A stretch of DNA of 64,000 nucleotides from Cytobacillus praedii (GTDB taxonomy: Bacteria; Bacillota; Bacilli; Bacillales; Cytobacillaceae): contig NZ_LMBX01000016.1 of the NCBI RefSeq assembly GCF_001439605.1, forward strand, positions 12,320 through 76,319, read 5' to 3'. Under the pieces are notes generated by a model. That model saw only the letters and a list, made by a program, of their open reading frames with translations, ran no database searches and was not told the origin of the DNA. Below are positions 7,553-17,137 of the stretch, one piece after another (positions within the stretch are counted from its first letter, which is position 1; every line of letters begins with the position of its first letter). Made by a program: the position numbers and the translations under genes.

Positions 7553-8363
7553 AACTTCCAATTGAACGCTGGAATGCATCTTCTGTCAAATAAAATAACC
7601 CGCCATTAATGATCGAAATATTTATTCTTGGCTCGTATTGCTCCTTTAAAGCTATTTTCTCGATTTCATAGCTTTCTTCTTTTTCTTCCATTTCCTCATA
7701 AAAATGTTCAAGTAAATTCAAATCCTTTTGCCAGCGGGTTGTTGCTTCTTCTGCCCATGTATGGTCCTCTTTTTCTATTTCATTTTGTAAAAAGTGCTGG
7801 ATCCTTATCATCCCGCTTTTGGGCATGATTAAAGGGGATAAGGTAAAAGAGTAGTCAGGAATTTTTGGAGTAAGCTCTAGCTCCAAGAGTTTGCCATGAA
7901 ATCCATCCACCATTTGTCCATTTATTAATTGCAATCCGATTGACCTGAATACATCTCTTTTGCGATCACATTGGTAGGATATGCGCACATTCATCCCAAG
8001 CCATGGGCGTAAAGGGGTTTGCTGACCAAATGTGTTTTGATGTTTTTCATATAATCGAATGTAGCCTGCGAGCTTCTTTGTGGATTCAAAAATTTGATGC
8101 AGCCGTGGGGAGCCAAAATGGATTGTTTCTCCTTTTAATGTTTTTGGTGCAGCTTCAGGATTGGTTATCATTGTCAGCTGCATAGGATTCGGAATGCCAC
8201 CCGTTTTCTCTAAATAATGCCAGTAGAATGGCCGATTCATTAGCTGTTTGTCTAGCTCAATTGTTAATTGTACAGTTAGATAACCGGTCCCAGACTCAAT
8301 CATCTCACAGTTGTTTGCGTGAAAATACCTTTCAAGAAAGTGCTGAATTTCCTGTTGCTGCAT
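7551..8363 (-). CDS. yqhG: YqhG family protein
   Basis: A 270-aa protein of the YqhG family (Firmicutes), function unknown. It is mainly alpha/beta with no signal or membrane segment and an acidic, Glu-rich stretch near residues 210-235. ATG 8363 (MQQQEIQHFL) fits the family N terminus and has GGGTGA at good distance; GTG 8372 is an alternative adding three residues. The start lies inside the 3' end of yqhH (32-nt overlap), so the two are translationally coupled. The association with the helicase suggests, but does not prove, a shared nucleic-acid task. Confidence 0.85.
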   Translation of the reverse strand: MQQQEIQHFLERYFHANNCEMIESGTGYLTVQLTIELDKQLMNRPFYWHYLEKTGGIPNPMQLTMITNPEAAPKTLKGETIHFGSPRLHQIFESTKKLAGYIRLYEKHQNTFGQQTPLRPWLGMNVRISYQCDRKRDVFRSIGLQLINGQMVDGFHGKLLELELTPKIPDYSFTLSPLIMPKSGMIRIQHFLQNEIEKEDHTWAEEATTRWQKDLNLLEHFYEEMEEKEESYEIEKIALKEQYEPRINISIINGGLFYLTEDAFQRSIGS

Positions 8364-10029
8364 TGACTTCACCCGCTTTCATTTCTTCTGCAAATTGAAT
8401 CATTGAGGTTAAATTATCCATTTTAATTCTCATCTCACCTTCGGAGGAGGACCTGCCAAAAATGTCAATGAGATGGTCATCGATATTTCCGAAGTCCAGT
8501 TTTGTTAGAATATCATCTAGATCGCCAATAACTTTTTCAAAGAGATGTATTTTTTCATATAAAAGCTTTAGGACGTGTTCCTCTACTGTATCCTTAATAG
8601 CGAAGTTATAGATATTCACATCCTTCTCCTGTCCAAGCCGGTGGATCCGACCGATTCTTTGTTCTAGGCGCATTGGATTCCATGGCAAGTCAAAATTAAT
8701 AATATGATTGCAAAATTGAAGGTTAATACCTTCTCCTCCAGCTTCTGTAGCGATGAGAACTTGGGCGTTTTTTTGAAACAGCTCTCTCATCCAATCCTTT
8801 TTGCCCCGCTTGAATCCGCCTCTAAATGGGACTGAGGTAATTCCATGCTGTTTTAGAAACCATTGCAAATACATTTGTGTAGCCCGATATTCTGTGAAAA
8901 TGATCACCTTATCATTAATTTGCTGAATTAATTCGAGTGCCTTTTCTGCTTTCGCATTCCTTTGAACAGCTTCTACTTTCATTATTAATGATTGTATTTG
9001 TTCTTGAAATTCTTTTGTAGGCTCCTCTTTTTTCTGAAGCATGTTTCTTAATGTGAAAAAAACAGCCTCTCTGCTGCTGCATGCTTCACGTTGTAGAGTC
9101 ATAACAGAGAATTGGCTTGAGCTGATCCAGCTCCCATCACCACGAAGGTTTGTAACCGCTTCATAAAGCTCTCTTTCTTCCTTTGAAAATTCAATGGGCA
9201 GCGTTTCCACATTTCTTTTTGTCCATTCAATCCCTGTATCCGCTCTTCGATTTCGAATCATCACTTTATTAACAAGCTCTTTCAAATATTCATTATCATC
9301 CAGTGATCGTGAGTCCTTTTGATATTTTTGATAGAAATCAGCTTCATTTCCTAAATGGCCAGGCTTTAATAGGGAAACTAAGTTAAAGATTTCACTGATT
9401 CGATTTTGAATAGGCGTAGCGGTCAGCAGCAAGCAGAATTTCTTTTTTAGGTTTTGAACAAACTCATAGTTTTTTGTCTTATTGTTTTTCAGTTTGTGAG
9501 CTTCATCGATTATAACTAAATCATAGTCCTGATTATAGATAATATCCTTATGGGGGTTGCGCTTTGCGGTATCAATTGAAGATACAACGACATCACATTG
9601 CTCCCAAACATAACTTTTGCGCTGTGCGATGGCGGGGATGAAAAACTTTGAATTTAATTCGATTGCCCACTGAGTGACAAGGGATGCTGGAACAAGGATT
9701 AGAACCTTTTTCACTAGGCCCCGAATCATATATTCTTTTAAAATCAAACCAGCCTCTATCGTTTTTCCTAATCCAACTTCATCAGCAAGAATCGCTTTTC
9801 CATTCATATTTTCTACTACCTGCTTAGCCACTTCCAGCTGATGCGGCAAAGGAACAAGGCTTGATAAGTGTTTAGGTGCCTGTAACCCTTCAAATTCAGG
9901 AATAATTGTATGATTTTCCACTTCTAAGGCTAATTTATATAGCTCCCAGCTTCCCCACGGTCCGTCCTCTTCAATTCTATGTAAAAATTCATTTTGCCAA
10001 GTAGAATCAAAATTTATTTGCACTGTCAT
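8332..10029 (-). CDS. yqhH: SNF2-family DEAD/DEAH helicase YqhH
   Basis: Superfamily 2 ATPase of the SNF2/RapA group, 565 aa, expected to translocate on nucleic acid or remodel protein-DNA or RNA polymerase complexes. Motifs in order: Q-like LPHQLEVAK near 60, Walker A ADEVGLGKTIEAG near 82-94, DEAH near 175, LTATPIQN near 200, motif IV IIFTEYRATQ near 378, and motifs V-VI with EAGGEGINLQF and QRIGRIHRLGQ near 430-475. Shorter than RapA, lacking its extra N-terminal domains. AAGGAGC precedes the ATG. Operon with yqhG; divergent from the glycine riboswitch. Confidence 0.9.
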   Translation of the reverse strand: MTVQINFDSTWQNEFLHRIEEDGPWGSWELYKLALEVENHTIIPEFEGLQAPKHLSSLVPLPHQLEVAKQVVENMNGKAILADEVGLGKTIEAGLILKEYMIRGLVKKVLILVPASLVTQWAIELNSKFFIPAIAQRKSYVWEQCDVVVSSIDTAKRNPHKDIIYNQDYDLVIIDEAHKLKNNKTKNYEFVQNLKKKFCLLLTATPIQNRISEIFNLVSLLKPGHLGNEADFYQKYQKDSRSLDDNEYLKELVNKVMIRNRRADTGIEWTKRNVETLPIEFSKEERELYEAVTNLRGDGSWISSSQFSVMTLQREACSSREAVFFTLRNMLQKKEEPTKEFQEQIQSLIMKVEAVQRNAKAEKALELIQQINDKVIIFTEYRATQMYLQWFLKQHGITSVPFRGGFKRGKKDWMRELFQKNAQVLIATEAGGEGINLQFCNHIINFDLPWNPMRLEQRIGRIHRLGQEKDVNIYNFAIKDTVEEHVLKLLYEKIHLFEKVIGDLDDILTKLDFGNIDDHLIDIFGRSSSEGEMRIKMDNLTSMIQFAEEMKAGEVNAATGNSALS

Positions 10030-10239
10030 CTAATCCAGCTCCTTAAAAAGAGAAAATAATTCCCCATTGCTCAAAAGTGGTTCTAATGGTAGGATAAAAT
10101 TAGCTTTGAAAGTTTTGAAATTTGCCACTTTATTTAGTTAATCGAAATAATATTGTTTACTTTATTTTCCGTAATGTTTTCGTTGGTATTTGCGTTTAGT
10201 ATGAACCAATTTGGAAAATTTTATAAATGCGGATGAAGG

Positions 10240-10448
10240 CAAGGGGAGAGACTACATTTGTAGCGCCGAAGGAGCAAGCAATATTTATTGTGAATCTCTC
10301 AGGCAAAAGAACCCTTGTTGGACGTGGCTCTGGAGAGTGACCTTCTCATTAAAGAAGGTCCACCAAAGGGGAAAACCGAAAACGGTAAACTTTCAGGTGC
10401 AAGGACAGAGATCTTCTCACGTTATGAGGGGATTCTCTGTCCTTTTTT
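10240..10448 (+). ncRNA. Tandem glycine riboswitch with terminator, upstream of gcvT
   Basis: Two glycine aptamers in series. Aptamer 1 (about 10243-10338) has GGGGAGAGAC, GCGCCGAAGGAGCAA and AATCTCTCAGGCAAAAG, the hallmarks of the class. Aptamer 2 (about 10339-10400) has CACCAAAGGGGAAAACCG and TTTCAGGTGCAAGGAC. A terminator follows: AAGGACAGAG (10401-10410) pairs with CTCTGTCCTT (10435-10444) and is followed by TTTTTT. Part of the terminator 5' arm overlaps the 3' side of aptamer 2, so glycine binding should prevent termination and turn on gcvT-PA-PB, as known for Bacillus. The gap 10030-10240 before it shows no clear promoter consensus. Confidence 0.96.
10401..10448 (+). terminator. Riboswitch-controlled terminator
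   Basis: Perfect 10-bp stem 10401-10410/10435-10444 with a long loop and T run 10443-10448. It is the expression platform of the glycine riboswitch. Confidence 0.93.
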
Positions 10449-10503
10449 ATGGATGTAAGGTAAATATTCAAATCTTTCAAAAGGATTAAAGGAGGACGAG
10501 TAA

Positions 10504-11610
10504 ATGTCACAGTTAAAACGAACACCACTATTTGATGTCTACAAAGACTATGGTGCGAAGACAATCGACTTTGGAGGCTGGGATCTGCCTGTTCAGTTTT
10601 CAAGCATCAAAGAAGAGCATGATGCGGTAAGAACAAAAGCTGGTTTGTTTGATGTATCCCATATGGGTGAAATTGAAGTGAAGGGTTCTGACAGCCTTTC
10701 ATACCTTCAAAAAATGATGACAAATGACATCTCAAAATTAAAAAACTCTGCAGCCCAGTATACAGCTATGTGTTATGAAAATGGCGGAACTGTCGATGAT
10801 TTGCTCGTTTACAAATTAGAAGATAATCATTATTTACTCGTTGTGAACGCATCTAATATTGAAAAAGATTATAAATGGCTAGAAGATCATCTTGAAGGCA
10901 ATGTTGAGCTGAAGAACCTTTCTGATGAAACGGCGCAGGTTGCCATCCAAGGTCCAGTGGCAGAAGAAGTGCTGCAAAAGCTTGCAGGAGACACAAATTT
11001 AGCTGAAATTGGTTTCTTTAAATTTCAGGAAAATGTAAATATAAATGGGAAGAAAGCACTTGTTTCCAGAACAGGCTATACAGGTGAGGATGGTTTCGAA
11101 ATATATTGTGATGCACAAGACGTTGTGGCAATCTGGAAGGATATTTTAGAAGCTGGGAAGGACGAAGGAGTTCTGCCTTGTGGCTTAGGAGCTCGTGATA
11201 CATTGCGTTTCGAAGCAAATCTTGCTCTTTATGGACAAGAATTATCACCAGAAATTTCTCCCCTGGAAGCGGGAATTGGCTTCGCAGTAAAAGTGCAAAA
11301 AGAAGCGGATTTTATTGGGAAAGAGGCGCTTGCTGCTCAAAAAGAGGGTGGCTTAGCAAGAAAATTAGCAGGGATTGAAATGATCGATCGCGGGATTCCT
11401 CGTCACGGCTATCCTGTATATAAAGGCGATGAACAAATTGGCGAGGTGACAACAGGCACGCAGTCTCCATCATTAAAGAAAAACATTGGCCTCGCCCTGT
11501 TAAAAACAGAACATACAGAAATCGGTTCTGAAGTAGAAGTTGAAATTCGAGGAAAGCGCCTGAAAGCAGTTGTGGCTGCTACGCCTTTCTATAAAAGAGA
11601 GAAAAAATAG
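10504..11610 (+). CDS. gcvT: Aminomethyltransferase (glycine cleavage T-protein)
   Basis: T-protein, 368 aa. It takes the aminomethyl group from lipoylated GcvH, transfers the methylene to tetrahydrofolate and releases ammonia. The N-terminal folate-binding GcvT domain ([20 protein letters not shown] near 47-54; NDISKL) and the C-terminal barrel ([10 protein letters not shown] near 300) are complete. Catalytic Asp is in the conserved [13 protein letters not shown] region (about 187-199). AAAGGAGGACGAG precedes the ATG. First gene of the glycine-induced operon, about 55 nt after the riboswitch terminator. FolD and LipM nearby link to the same C1 and lipoate metabolism. Confidence 0.97.
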   Translation: MSQLKRTPLFDVYKDYGAKTIDFGGWDLPVQFSSIKEEHDAVRTKAGLFDVSHMGEIEVKGSDSLSYLQKMMTNDISKLKNSAAQYTAMCYENGGTVDDLLVYKLEDNHYLLVVNASNIEKDYKWLEDHLEGNVELKNLSDETAQVAIQGPVAEEVLQKLAGDTNLAEIGFFKFQENVNINGKKALVSRTGYTGEDGFEIYCDAQDVVAIWKDILEAGKDEGVLPCGLGARDTLRFEANLALYGQELSPEISPLEAGIGFAVKVQKEADFIGKEALAAQKEGGLARKLAGIEMIDRGIPRHGYPVYKGDEQIGEVTTGTQSPSLKKNIGLALLKTEHTEIGSEVEVEIRGKRLKAVVAATPFYKREKK

Positions 11611-11626
11611 GAGAGGAGACAATACT

Positions 11627-12973
11627 ATGAAACATCGCTACTTACCGATGACAGAGACAGATAAGAAAGAAATGCTCGAAACAATCGGAGTAAACTCAAT
11701 CGATGAATTATTCAGTGATATTCCTGAACGGGTAAAGTTTAAAGGGGAATATAACATTAAACCTAAGAAAACAGAAACGGCTTTAATGAAAGAACTTACG
11801 CAGTTAGCACAAAAAAATGCAGATTTAAGAAGTCATACTTCCTTTTTAGGTGCAGGTGTCTATGATCACTACATGCCTGTAATTGTCGACCATGTTTTAT
11901 CCCGTTCAGAATTTTACACAGCTTATACACCGTATCAGCCTGAGATTTCACAGGGAGAGCTGCAAGCAATCTTTGAATTCCAGTCAATGATCTGTGAATT
12001 AACAGGGATGGATGTAGCAAACTCTTCTATGTACGATGGCGGAACAGCTTTAGCTGAAGCAGCAATGCTAAGTGCAGGACAAACACGCCGCAAAAAAGTG
12101 CTCATTTCAAGTGCTGTTCATCCAGAAGCAAAAGAAGTGGTGAAAACCTATGCAAAGGGTCAATATATTGAAGTAATTGAAATCCCTCATAAGGATGGTA
12201 TTACAGATGCAGCAGTTTTAAAAGACATGATTAATGATGAAATCGCAGCTGTCATTGTTCAATATCCAAACTTTTTTGGCCGTATTGAACCGTTAAAAGA
12301 ACTTGAAGAAATCATTCATGCACAAAAATCCTTGTTTGTTGTTTCAAGCAATCCGCTATCACTTGGTGCATTAACACCTCCAGGGAAATTAGGTGCGGAT
12401 ATTGTCGCTGGTGATGCGCAGCCATTCGGTATACCAACAGCATTCGGTGGTCCACACTGCGGTTATTTCGCGGTAACAAATAAATTGATGAGAAAAGTTC
12501 CTGGCCGTCTTGTTGGCCAAACGGTAGATGAAGAAGGCCGCCGCGGCTTTGTATTAACGCTTCAAGCACGTGAGCAGCATATTCGCCGTGATAAAGCAAC
12601 TTCTAATATTTGTTCAAACCAAGCATTAAATGCTTTAGCAGCATCTGTTGCAATGACAGCTCTTGGCAAAAATGGCGTGAAAGAAATGGCTATCTCAAAC
12701 ATCCAAAAAGCACACTATGCTAAGGCGGCATTTAAGGCTAAAGGGTTTGAGATTGCATTTGAAGGTCCTACCTTCAATGAATTTGTTGTGAAGTTAAATG
12801 CTCCTGTTAAAGAAGTAAATAAAAAGCTTCTAGAAAAAGAGATAATTGGGGGCTATGATTTAGGCCGTGATTATTCAGATTTAAAGAATCATATGTTAAT
12901 TGCAGTAACTGAACTAAGAACAAAAGAAGAAATTGATACATTTGTAAATGAAATGGGGGATTACCATGCATAA
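11627..12973 (+). CDS. gcvPA: Glycine dehydrogenase (decarboxylating) subunit 1
   Basis: Alpha subunit of the two-part P-protein (448 aa), which decarboxylates glycine and passes aminomethyl to GcvH. This half has the P-protein fold but not the PLP lysine, which is in GcvPB. Conserved features include [15 protein letters not shown] at the N terminus, [20 protein letters not shown] near 105-124 and [43 protein letters not shown] region near 295-335. Start ATG 11627 with GGAGAGGAG upstream; the longer frame from 11570 runs through gcvT. It overlaps gcvPB by 8 nt. Confidence 0.97.
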   Translation: MKHRYLPMTETDKKEMLETIGVNSIDELFSDIPERVKFKGEYNIKPKKTETALMKELTQLAQKNADLRSHTSFLGAGVYDHYMPVIVDHVLSRSEFYTAYTPYQPEISQGELQAIFEFQSMICELTGMDVANSSMYDGGTALAEAAMLSAGQTRRKKVLISSAVHPEAKEVVKTYAKGQYIEVIEIPHKDGITDAAVLKDMINDEIAAVIVQYPNFFGRIEPLKELEEIIHAQKSLFVVSSNPLSLGALTPPGKLGADIVAGDAQPFGIPTAFGGPHCGYFAVTNKLMRKVPGRLVGQTVDEEGRRGFVLTLQAREQHIRRDKATSNICSNQALNALAASVAMTALGKNGVKEMAISNIQKAHYAKAAFKAKGFEIAFEGPTFNEFVVKLNAPVKEVNKKLLEKEIIGGYDLGRDYSDLKNHMLIAVTELRTKEEIDTFVNEMGDYHA

Positions 12974-14426
12974 GGATGATCAAGCACTCATTTTTGAAAT
13001 ATCAAAGCCCGGCCGCATCGGTTATAGCCTCCCGGAAATGGATGTTCCGGAAATAGATATAAACGAACTAATTCCTGCTGGATATTTAAGAGAAGAGGCG
13101 CCAGAGCTTCCAGAAGTATCAGAGCTTGATATAATGCGCCATTACACAGCTCTGTCTAATCGAAACCATGGGGTTGACTCAGGTTTTTATCCGCTTGGAT
13201 CATGTACAATGAAATATAATCCGAAAATCAATGAGAATGTAGCACGCTTCCCAGGCTTTGCACATTTGCATCCATTGCAGGATGAGAGCTCTGTCCAAGG
13301 GGCATTAGAGCTTATGTACGATTTACAGGAGCATTTAATTGAAATTACAGGTATGGATCAAGTAACATTACAACCTGCTGCTGGTGCTCATGGTGAATGG
13401 ACGGCGCTTATGATGGTCCGTGCATTCCATGAAGCAAATGGAGACTATAATCGGACGAAAGTCCTCATTCCAGACTCTGCGCATGGGACGAACCCTGCAT
13501 CTGCAACTGTTGCCGGTTTTGAAACTATTACAGTAAAATCTGGAGAGAATGGATTAGTAGACTTAGATGATCTTCGCCGTGTAGTTGGGGAAGACACAGC
13601 AGCTCTTATGCTGACAAACCCTAACACTTTAGGGCTTTTTGAAGAAGATATTCTTGAGATGGCTGAGATTGTTCATGCTGCGGGAGGAAAGCTTTATTAT
13701 GATGGAGCAAACTTAAACGCAGTTATGTCGAAGGCACGCCCAGGGGATATGGGATTTGATCTTGTCCACTTAAATCTTCATAAAACATTTACTGGTCCAC
13801 ATGGTGGGGGCGGACCAGGGTCAGGTCCTGTCGGTGTAAAGGCAGACTTAATTCCATTCCTTCCAAAGCCGGTACTAGTGAAGCAGGGAGATCAATATGA
13901 ATTGGATTATGACCGCCCGCAATCCATTGGCCGAGTGAAGCCTTATTACGGCAACTTCGGCATTAATGTTCGTGCATATACGTATATTCGTACGATGGGC
14001 CCTGATGGACTAAAAGCTGTGACAGAATATGCCGTATTAAATGCAAACTATATGATGAGAAGATTGCAAGAATCGTATGATCTTCCATTTGATAGACATT
14101 GTAAGCATGAATTCGTCCTTAGCGGAAAGCGTCAGAAGAAGCTTGGAGTAAGAACACTTGATATTGCGAAGCGTCTCTTAGACTTCGGTTACCATCCGCC
14201 AACCATTTACTTCCCGTTAAATGTGGAAGAATGTATCATGATTGAACCAACTGAGACGGAATCAAAAGAAACACTTGATGCTTTCTGTGATGCAATGATC
14301 CAAATTGCGAAGGAAGCAGAAGAGAATCCAGAAATCGTTCAGGAAGCGCCACACAATACAGTGATTGGGCGTCTTGACGAAACATTGGCAGCCCGCAAAC
14401 CTGTTCTTCGTTATCAAAAACAATAA
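12966..14426 (+). CDS. gcvPB: Glycine dehydrogenase (decarboxylating) subunit 2
   Basis: Catalytic PLP subunit of the split P-protein, 486 aa. The PLP lysine is K273 in [14 protein letters not shown]; the DGANLNA segment upstream contacts the cofactor. The start ATG 12966 follows GGGGGA and lies inside the end of gcvPA, which implies coupled synthesis of the heterotetramer. Last gene of gcvT-PA-PB. GcvH is not in the window, and the L-protein is usually supplied by a shared dihydrolipoyl dehydrogenase. Confidence 0.97.
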   Translation: MHKDDQALIFEISKPGRIGYSLPEMDVPEIDINELIPAGYLREEAPELPEVSELDIMRHYTALSNRNHGVDSGFYPLGSCTMKYNPKINENVARFPGFAHLHPLQDESSVQGALELMYDLQEHLIEITGMDQVTLQPAAGAHGEWTALMMVRAFHEANGDYNRTKVLIPDSAHGTNPASATVAGFETITVKSGENGLVDLDDLRRVVGEDTAALMLTNPNTLGLFEEDILEMAEIVHAAGGKLYYDGANLNAVMSKARPGDMGFDLVHLNLHKTFTGPHGGGGPGSGPVGVKADLIPFLPKPVLVKQGDQYELDYDRPQSIGRVKPYYGNFGINVRAYTYIRTMGPDGLKAVTEYAVLNANYMMRRLQESYDLPFDRHCKHEFVLSGKRQKKLGVRTLDIAKRLLDFGYHPPTIYFPLNVEECIMIEPTETESKETLDAFCDAMIQIAKEAEENPEIVQEAPHNTVIGRLDETLAARKPVLRYQKQ

Positions 14427-14431
14427 ATTTA

Positions 14432-14461
14432 TAGACTGGCTCTTTATTGGAGCCAGTCTAT
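14432..14461 (+). terminator. Terminator of the gcv operon
   Basis: TAGACTGGCTC (14432-14442) pairs perfectly with GAGCCAGTCTA (14450-14460), followed by TTCTTATTTA. The T tail is interrupted. Confidence 0.88.
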
Positions 14462-14527
14462 TCTTATTTACTGATAGATTTTTAAAACCAGTAGAAGTTA
14501 TTTAAATTATTTGTGAAAAAAACTTAT

Positions 14528-14660
14528 CGCAAATAAGATTGGGCGATTGCAAAAAAAGTCGGCTTGCACAAAAAACTGTTTTTGCCAATAAGGCTATTGC
14601 AAAAAAGGTGCTTTTTACAAAAAAAGATGAATGCACATAAAAAATCCTCTGCACAAAGGC
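14528..14660. repeat. Array of degenerate TGCAAAAAA direct repeats
   Basis: Cores of the form TGC(A/C)(A/C)A(A/T)AA begin at about 14528, 14548, 14565, 14583, 14598, 14616, 14632 and 14650, a spacing of 15-20 nt (mean about 17). The region between them is variable. It fills the gap between gcvPB and yqhL and its last copies run into the yqhL terminator. No ORF with coding character is seen. Confidence 0.7.
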
Positions 14661-14674
14661 TAGAGGATTTTATT
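14641..14674. terminator. Terminator of yqhL
   Basis: AAAATCCTCT (14641-14650) pairs with AGAGGATTTT (14662-14671). On the minus strand the stem continues into TTTTTTATG, just beyond the yqhL stop. It could also act on the plus strand. Confidence 0.8.
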
Positions 14675-14675
14675 A

Positions 14676-15059
14676 TTAGTTTTTCGCTTTTATTTTGCCG
14701 CCCCATTTTTTAAAGCCGCCTTGAAGATGGGATAGGTCTTTGTAACCTCTGCGGTAAAGAAATTGTGCAGCTCTTCCACTTCTCATTCCGCTTTGGCAAT
14801 ATAAATAAACAGGCTTGTCCGGACGAAGCTCCTTCAACCGTGCTTTCATTTGAGACATTGGAATATTTCGGGCACCGAGAATATGTCCTGCTTCAAATTC
14901 ATTCTGTTCCCGGACATCAATTAATTGGGCTTTTCGATAACCTTCACGAAATTGTTCTTCTGATAATGTCTTGACAATTTTTCGCTGATATAACCATGTA
15001 ATAACTGAGTAGACAATAATTGCCCCTAACATAATTAGAAGTAAATAAAGGGTATTCAA
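14676..15059 (-). CDS. yqhL: Membrane-anchored rhodanese-like sulfurtransferase YqhL
   Basis: A 127-aa single-domain rhodanese with an N-terminal membrane helix (residues 3-22). The active-site loop is CQSGMRS with catalytic C88; CH2-type motifs LIDVREQNEFEAGHI (46-60) and GGFKKW near the C terminus are intact. Rhodaneses carry a persulfide on this cysteine; the physiological acceptor here is unknown. Same gene order (gcvPB, yqhL, lipM) as B. subtilis. It is divergent from lipM, with a 190-base gap holding AT-rich sequence and no clear operator. Confidence 0.9.
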   Translation of the reverse strand: MNTLYLLLIMLGAIIVYSVITWLYQRKIVKTLSEEQFREGYRKAQLIDVREQNEFEAGHILGARNIPMSQMKARLKELRPDKPVYLYCQSGMRSGRAAQFLYRRGYKDLSHLQGGFKKWGGKIKAKN

Positions 15060-15249
15060 TGCGTCTTTCTCCTTTCAATCTTAGCTAGACCATCTTTTAT
15101 TATATAGGTCTTTCTTGATATGAGTAAAGGAATTCAGATAAAATTTCTTCTATTTACCTATTTTCTTCAACTGCCTTTGTTTTTTTATTGTATTTTGATA
15201 GACTAAAAAACGAGAACATAGCAAAACAAAAAGTAAATGAGGTTTTAAG

Positions 15250-16086
15250 ATGACAAAAGAAGTTTGGCGTTTTATTGATTCAGGTGCAGGATCACCTTCC
15301 TTTAATATGGCATTGGATGAAGCACTTCTTGATTGGAATAGTGAAGGGAAAATTCCCCCGGTTATCCGTTTTTATGGATGGAATCCAGCTACTCTATCAA
15401 TCGGTTATTTTCAAAAGGTAGAGAAGGAAATTGATATGGAACAAGTAAAGGCTCACGGGCTTGGTTTTGTCCGTCGTCCGACAGGTGGCAGAGGTGTACT
15501 TCATGAACATGAGCTTACATATAGTGTGATTGTATCAGAGGAACATCCTGATATGCCCAAAACAGTTACAGAGGCTTATCGAGTGATTTCTGAGGGGATA
15601 TTGAAAGGATTTCATCATCTGGGTATGGATGCATATTTTGCTGTTCCAAGAACTGCGGAAGAACGTGATTCATTGAAAAATCCGCGTTCCGCTGTTTGCT
15701 TTGATGCACCAAGCTGGTATGAGCTTGTTGTCGAAGGCAGGAAAGTGGCTGGAAGTGCACAGACAAGACAAAAGGGAGTTATTCTGCAGCATGGTTCAAT
15801 TCTGCTCGATCTAGATGAAGATAAGCTGTTTAGCTTATTCAAATATCCAAGTGACAGAGTAAAAGAGAGAATGCAAAAGGCATTTAAAAATAAGGCAGTT
15901 GCGATTAATGAAATAAGTAAAGAACGAATTACTTTAGAGCAGGCAAAAGAAGCATTTATGAAGGGATTTGCTGAAGGACTGAATATTGAACTTGAGCCAT
16001 ATGAGCTCTCATCAGAAGAACTTGCTTATGTAAATAAAATCGCTAAAGAACGTTATGAACAAGATGAATGGAATTTCAAAAGATAA
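15250..16086 (+). CDS. lipM: Octanoyl-[GcvH]:protein octanoyltransferase LipM
   Basis: Transfers octanoate from acyl carrier protein to GcvH, the first step of lipoate assembly in Bacillus. The 278-aa BPL_LPL-family protein has [18 protein letters not shown] near 75-92, catalytic C150 in [17 protein letters not shown], and the conserved lysine in GRKVAGSAQ at about 163-171. The cysteine position and length match LipM and exclude LplJ-type ligases. The ATG follows GAGG at a slightly long distance. Nearby gcv and bkd genes encode users of lipoyl groups. Confidence 0.95.
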   Translation: MTKEVWRFIDSGAGSPSFNMALDEALLDWNSEGKIPPVIRFYGWNPATLSIGYFQKVEKEIDMEQVKAHGLGFVRRPTGGRGVLHEHELTYSVIVSEEHPDMPKTVTEAYRVISEGILKGFHHLGMDAYFAVPRTAEERDSLKNPRSAVCFDAPSWYELVVEGRKVAGSAQTRQKGVILQHGSILLDLDEDKLFSLFKYPSDRVKERMQKAFKNKAVAINEISKERITLEQAKEAFMKGFAEGLNIELEPYELSSEELAYVNKIAKERYEQDEWNFKR

Positions 16087-16111
16087 AAGCGGCTTCGGCC
16101 GTTTTTTTTTT
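16085..16111 (+). terminator. Terminator of lipM
   Basis: CGGC-TTCG-GCCG with flanking AAAAG and a 10-T run: a short stem with a very stable UUCG tetraloop. Confidence 0.93.
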
Positions 16112-16144
16112 GCTTTAAGATTTAACACTTGGCTTTTAAAAAAA

Positions 16145-16177
16145 ATGACAAATGTCATCCGAAATAAATGACATAAT
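16145..16177 (+). promoter_or_regulatory. Operator-like inverted repeat before the ABC/two-component operon
   Basis: ATGACA-AA-TGTCAT (16145-16158) is a perfect inverted repeat, and another ATGACAT follows at 16168-16174. CATAAT (16172-16177) could be a -10 box with the palindrome covering the -35 position, as expected for an activator-dependent promoter. I infer binding by the NarL-type regulator encoded at the end of this operon. Confidence 0.55.
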
Positions 16178-16237
16178 CCACTAATCCAAATTCTTCCTAA
16201 GGCTTAAGATTAAAGTAGAAATGATGGAGGTGGAAAA

Positions 16238-17137
16238 ATGGATTCGATTGTGGTGCTCGATCATGTAACGAAAACATTTAAAAATAAAAAAGCGGTGGAT
16301 CACGTTTCTTTTTCAATAAAAAAAGGAGAAGTTGTTGCAATTCTTGGTCCGAATGGGGCAGGGAAAACGACGACAATAATGATGATGCTTGGGCTGCTCG
16401 AGCCAACGAGCGGAGAGGTAAGACTATTTACCAGTCATCCTAAGGAAAAGAAGATTCGAGAGAGAATCGGTGCAATGCTTCAGGAGGTCAGTGTGATTGA
16501 TGCCTTAAAGGTGAAGGAGATTATTCAATTATTCCGGAGCTACTATCCAAGCCCGATGCCTTTTGAAGAGCTAGTAGCATTTACTGGACTAAGTAAGGAT
16601 GATTTAAAAAGAAGAGCCGATAAGCTTTCGGGAGGGCAGAAACGCCGACTTGGGTTTGCGCTGGCATTGGCAGGAAATCCTGATTTAATTTTTCTAGATG
16701 AGCCAACTGTTGGCCTGGACATTGCTTCTCGAAAACTGTTTTGGCATACAATAGATGAATTAAAGGCACAAGGAAAAACTATTATATTCACAACTCATTA
16801 TCTTCAGGAAGCAGATGATGTTGCAGACCGAATTATTTTATTTAATCATGGAACAATTATTGAAGACGGGACACCGGTCGAAATTAAAGCAAAGTTGTCT
16901 AAACAATCGGTCTCATTTGTTGAGAGTGAAGAAATATCCATGAAAGAATTAAAGCAGCTTCCCCATGTATTGGATGTATATAAGAGAAAAGATAGAATCT
17001 TTGTGGTGACTGATCATACGGACGAAGTCATAGCTGCACTATTTGAAAAGAAACTTAAAATAAGCGGAATACAAATTGAACAAGGGCGTTTAGACGAAGC
17101 CTTTGAACAATTAACAGAAAATAGGGAGGCGATGTAA
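16238..17137 (+). CDS. ABC transporter ATP-binding protein
   Basis: ATPase of an ABC-2 type exporter, 299 aa. Walker A GPNGAGKTTT near 37-46, Q-loop LQEVSV near 84, signature LSGGQKRRLG near 129-138, Walker B LIFLDEPTVGLD near 148-159 and H-loop TTHYLQEADD near 184-193. The C-terminal extension (residues 220-299) is typical of drug, lantibiotic or multidrug ABC-2 ATPases. GGAGGTGG precedes the ATG. The arrangement ATPase-permease-kinase-regulator resembles yvfRSTU of B. subtilis; the substrate is unknown. Confidence 0.9.
   Translation: MDSIVVLDHVTKTFKNKKAVDHVSFSIKKGEVVAILGPNGAGKTTTIMMMLGLLEPTSGEVRLFTSHPKEKKIRERIGAMLQEVSVIDALKVKEIIQLFRSYYPSPMPFEELVAFTGLSKDDLKRRADKLSGGQKRRLGFALALAGNPDLIFLDEPTVGLDIASRKLFWHTIDELKAQGKTIIFTTHYLQEADDVADRIILFNHGTIIEDGTPVEIKAKLSKQSVSFVESEEISMKELKQLPHVLDVYKRKDRIFVVTDHTDEVIAALFEKKLKISGIQIEQGRLDEAFEQLTENREAM

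Noticed and set aside
10211..10489. 92-residue plus-strand open frame upstream of gcvT
   Set aside because: It lies entirely on the tandem glycine riboswitch and its terminator, whose RNA hallmarks explain the sequence.
14528..14660. CRISPR-like array
   Set aside because: The repeats are only about 9 nt, degenerate and spaced 15-20 nt, with no cas gene in the window.
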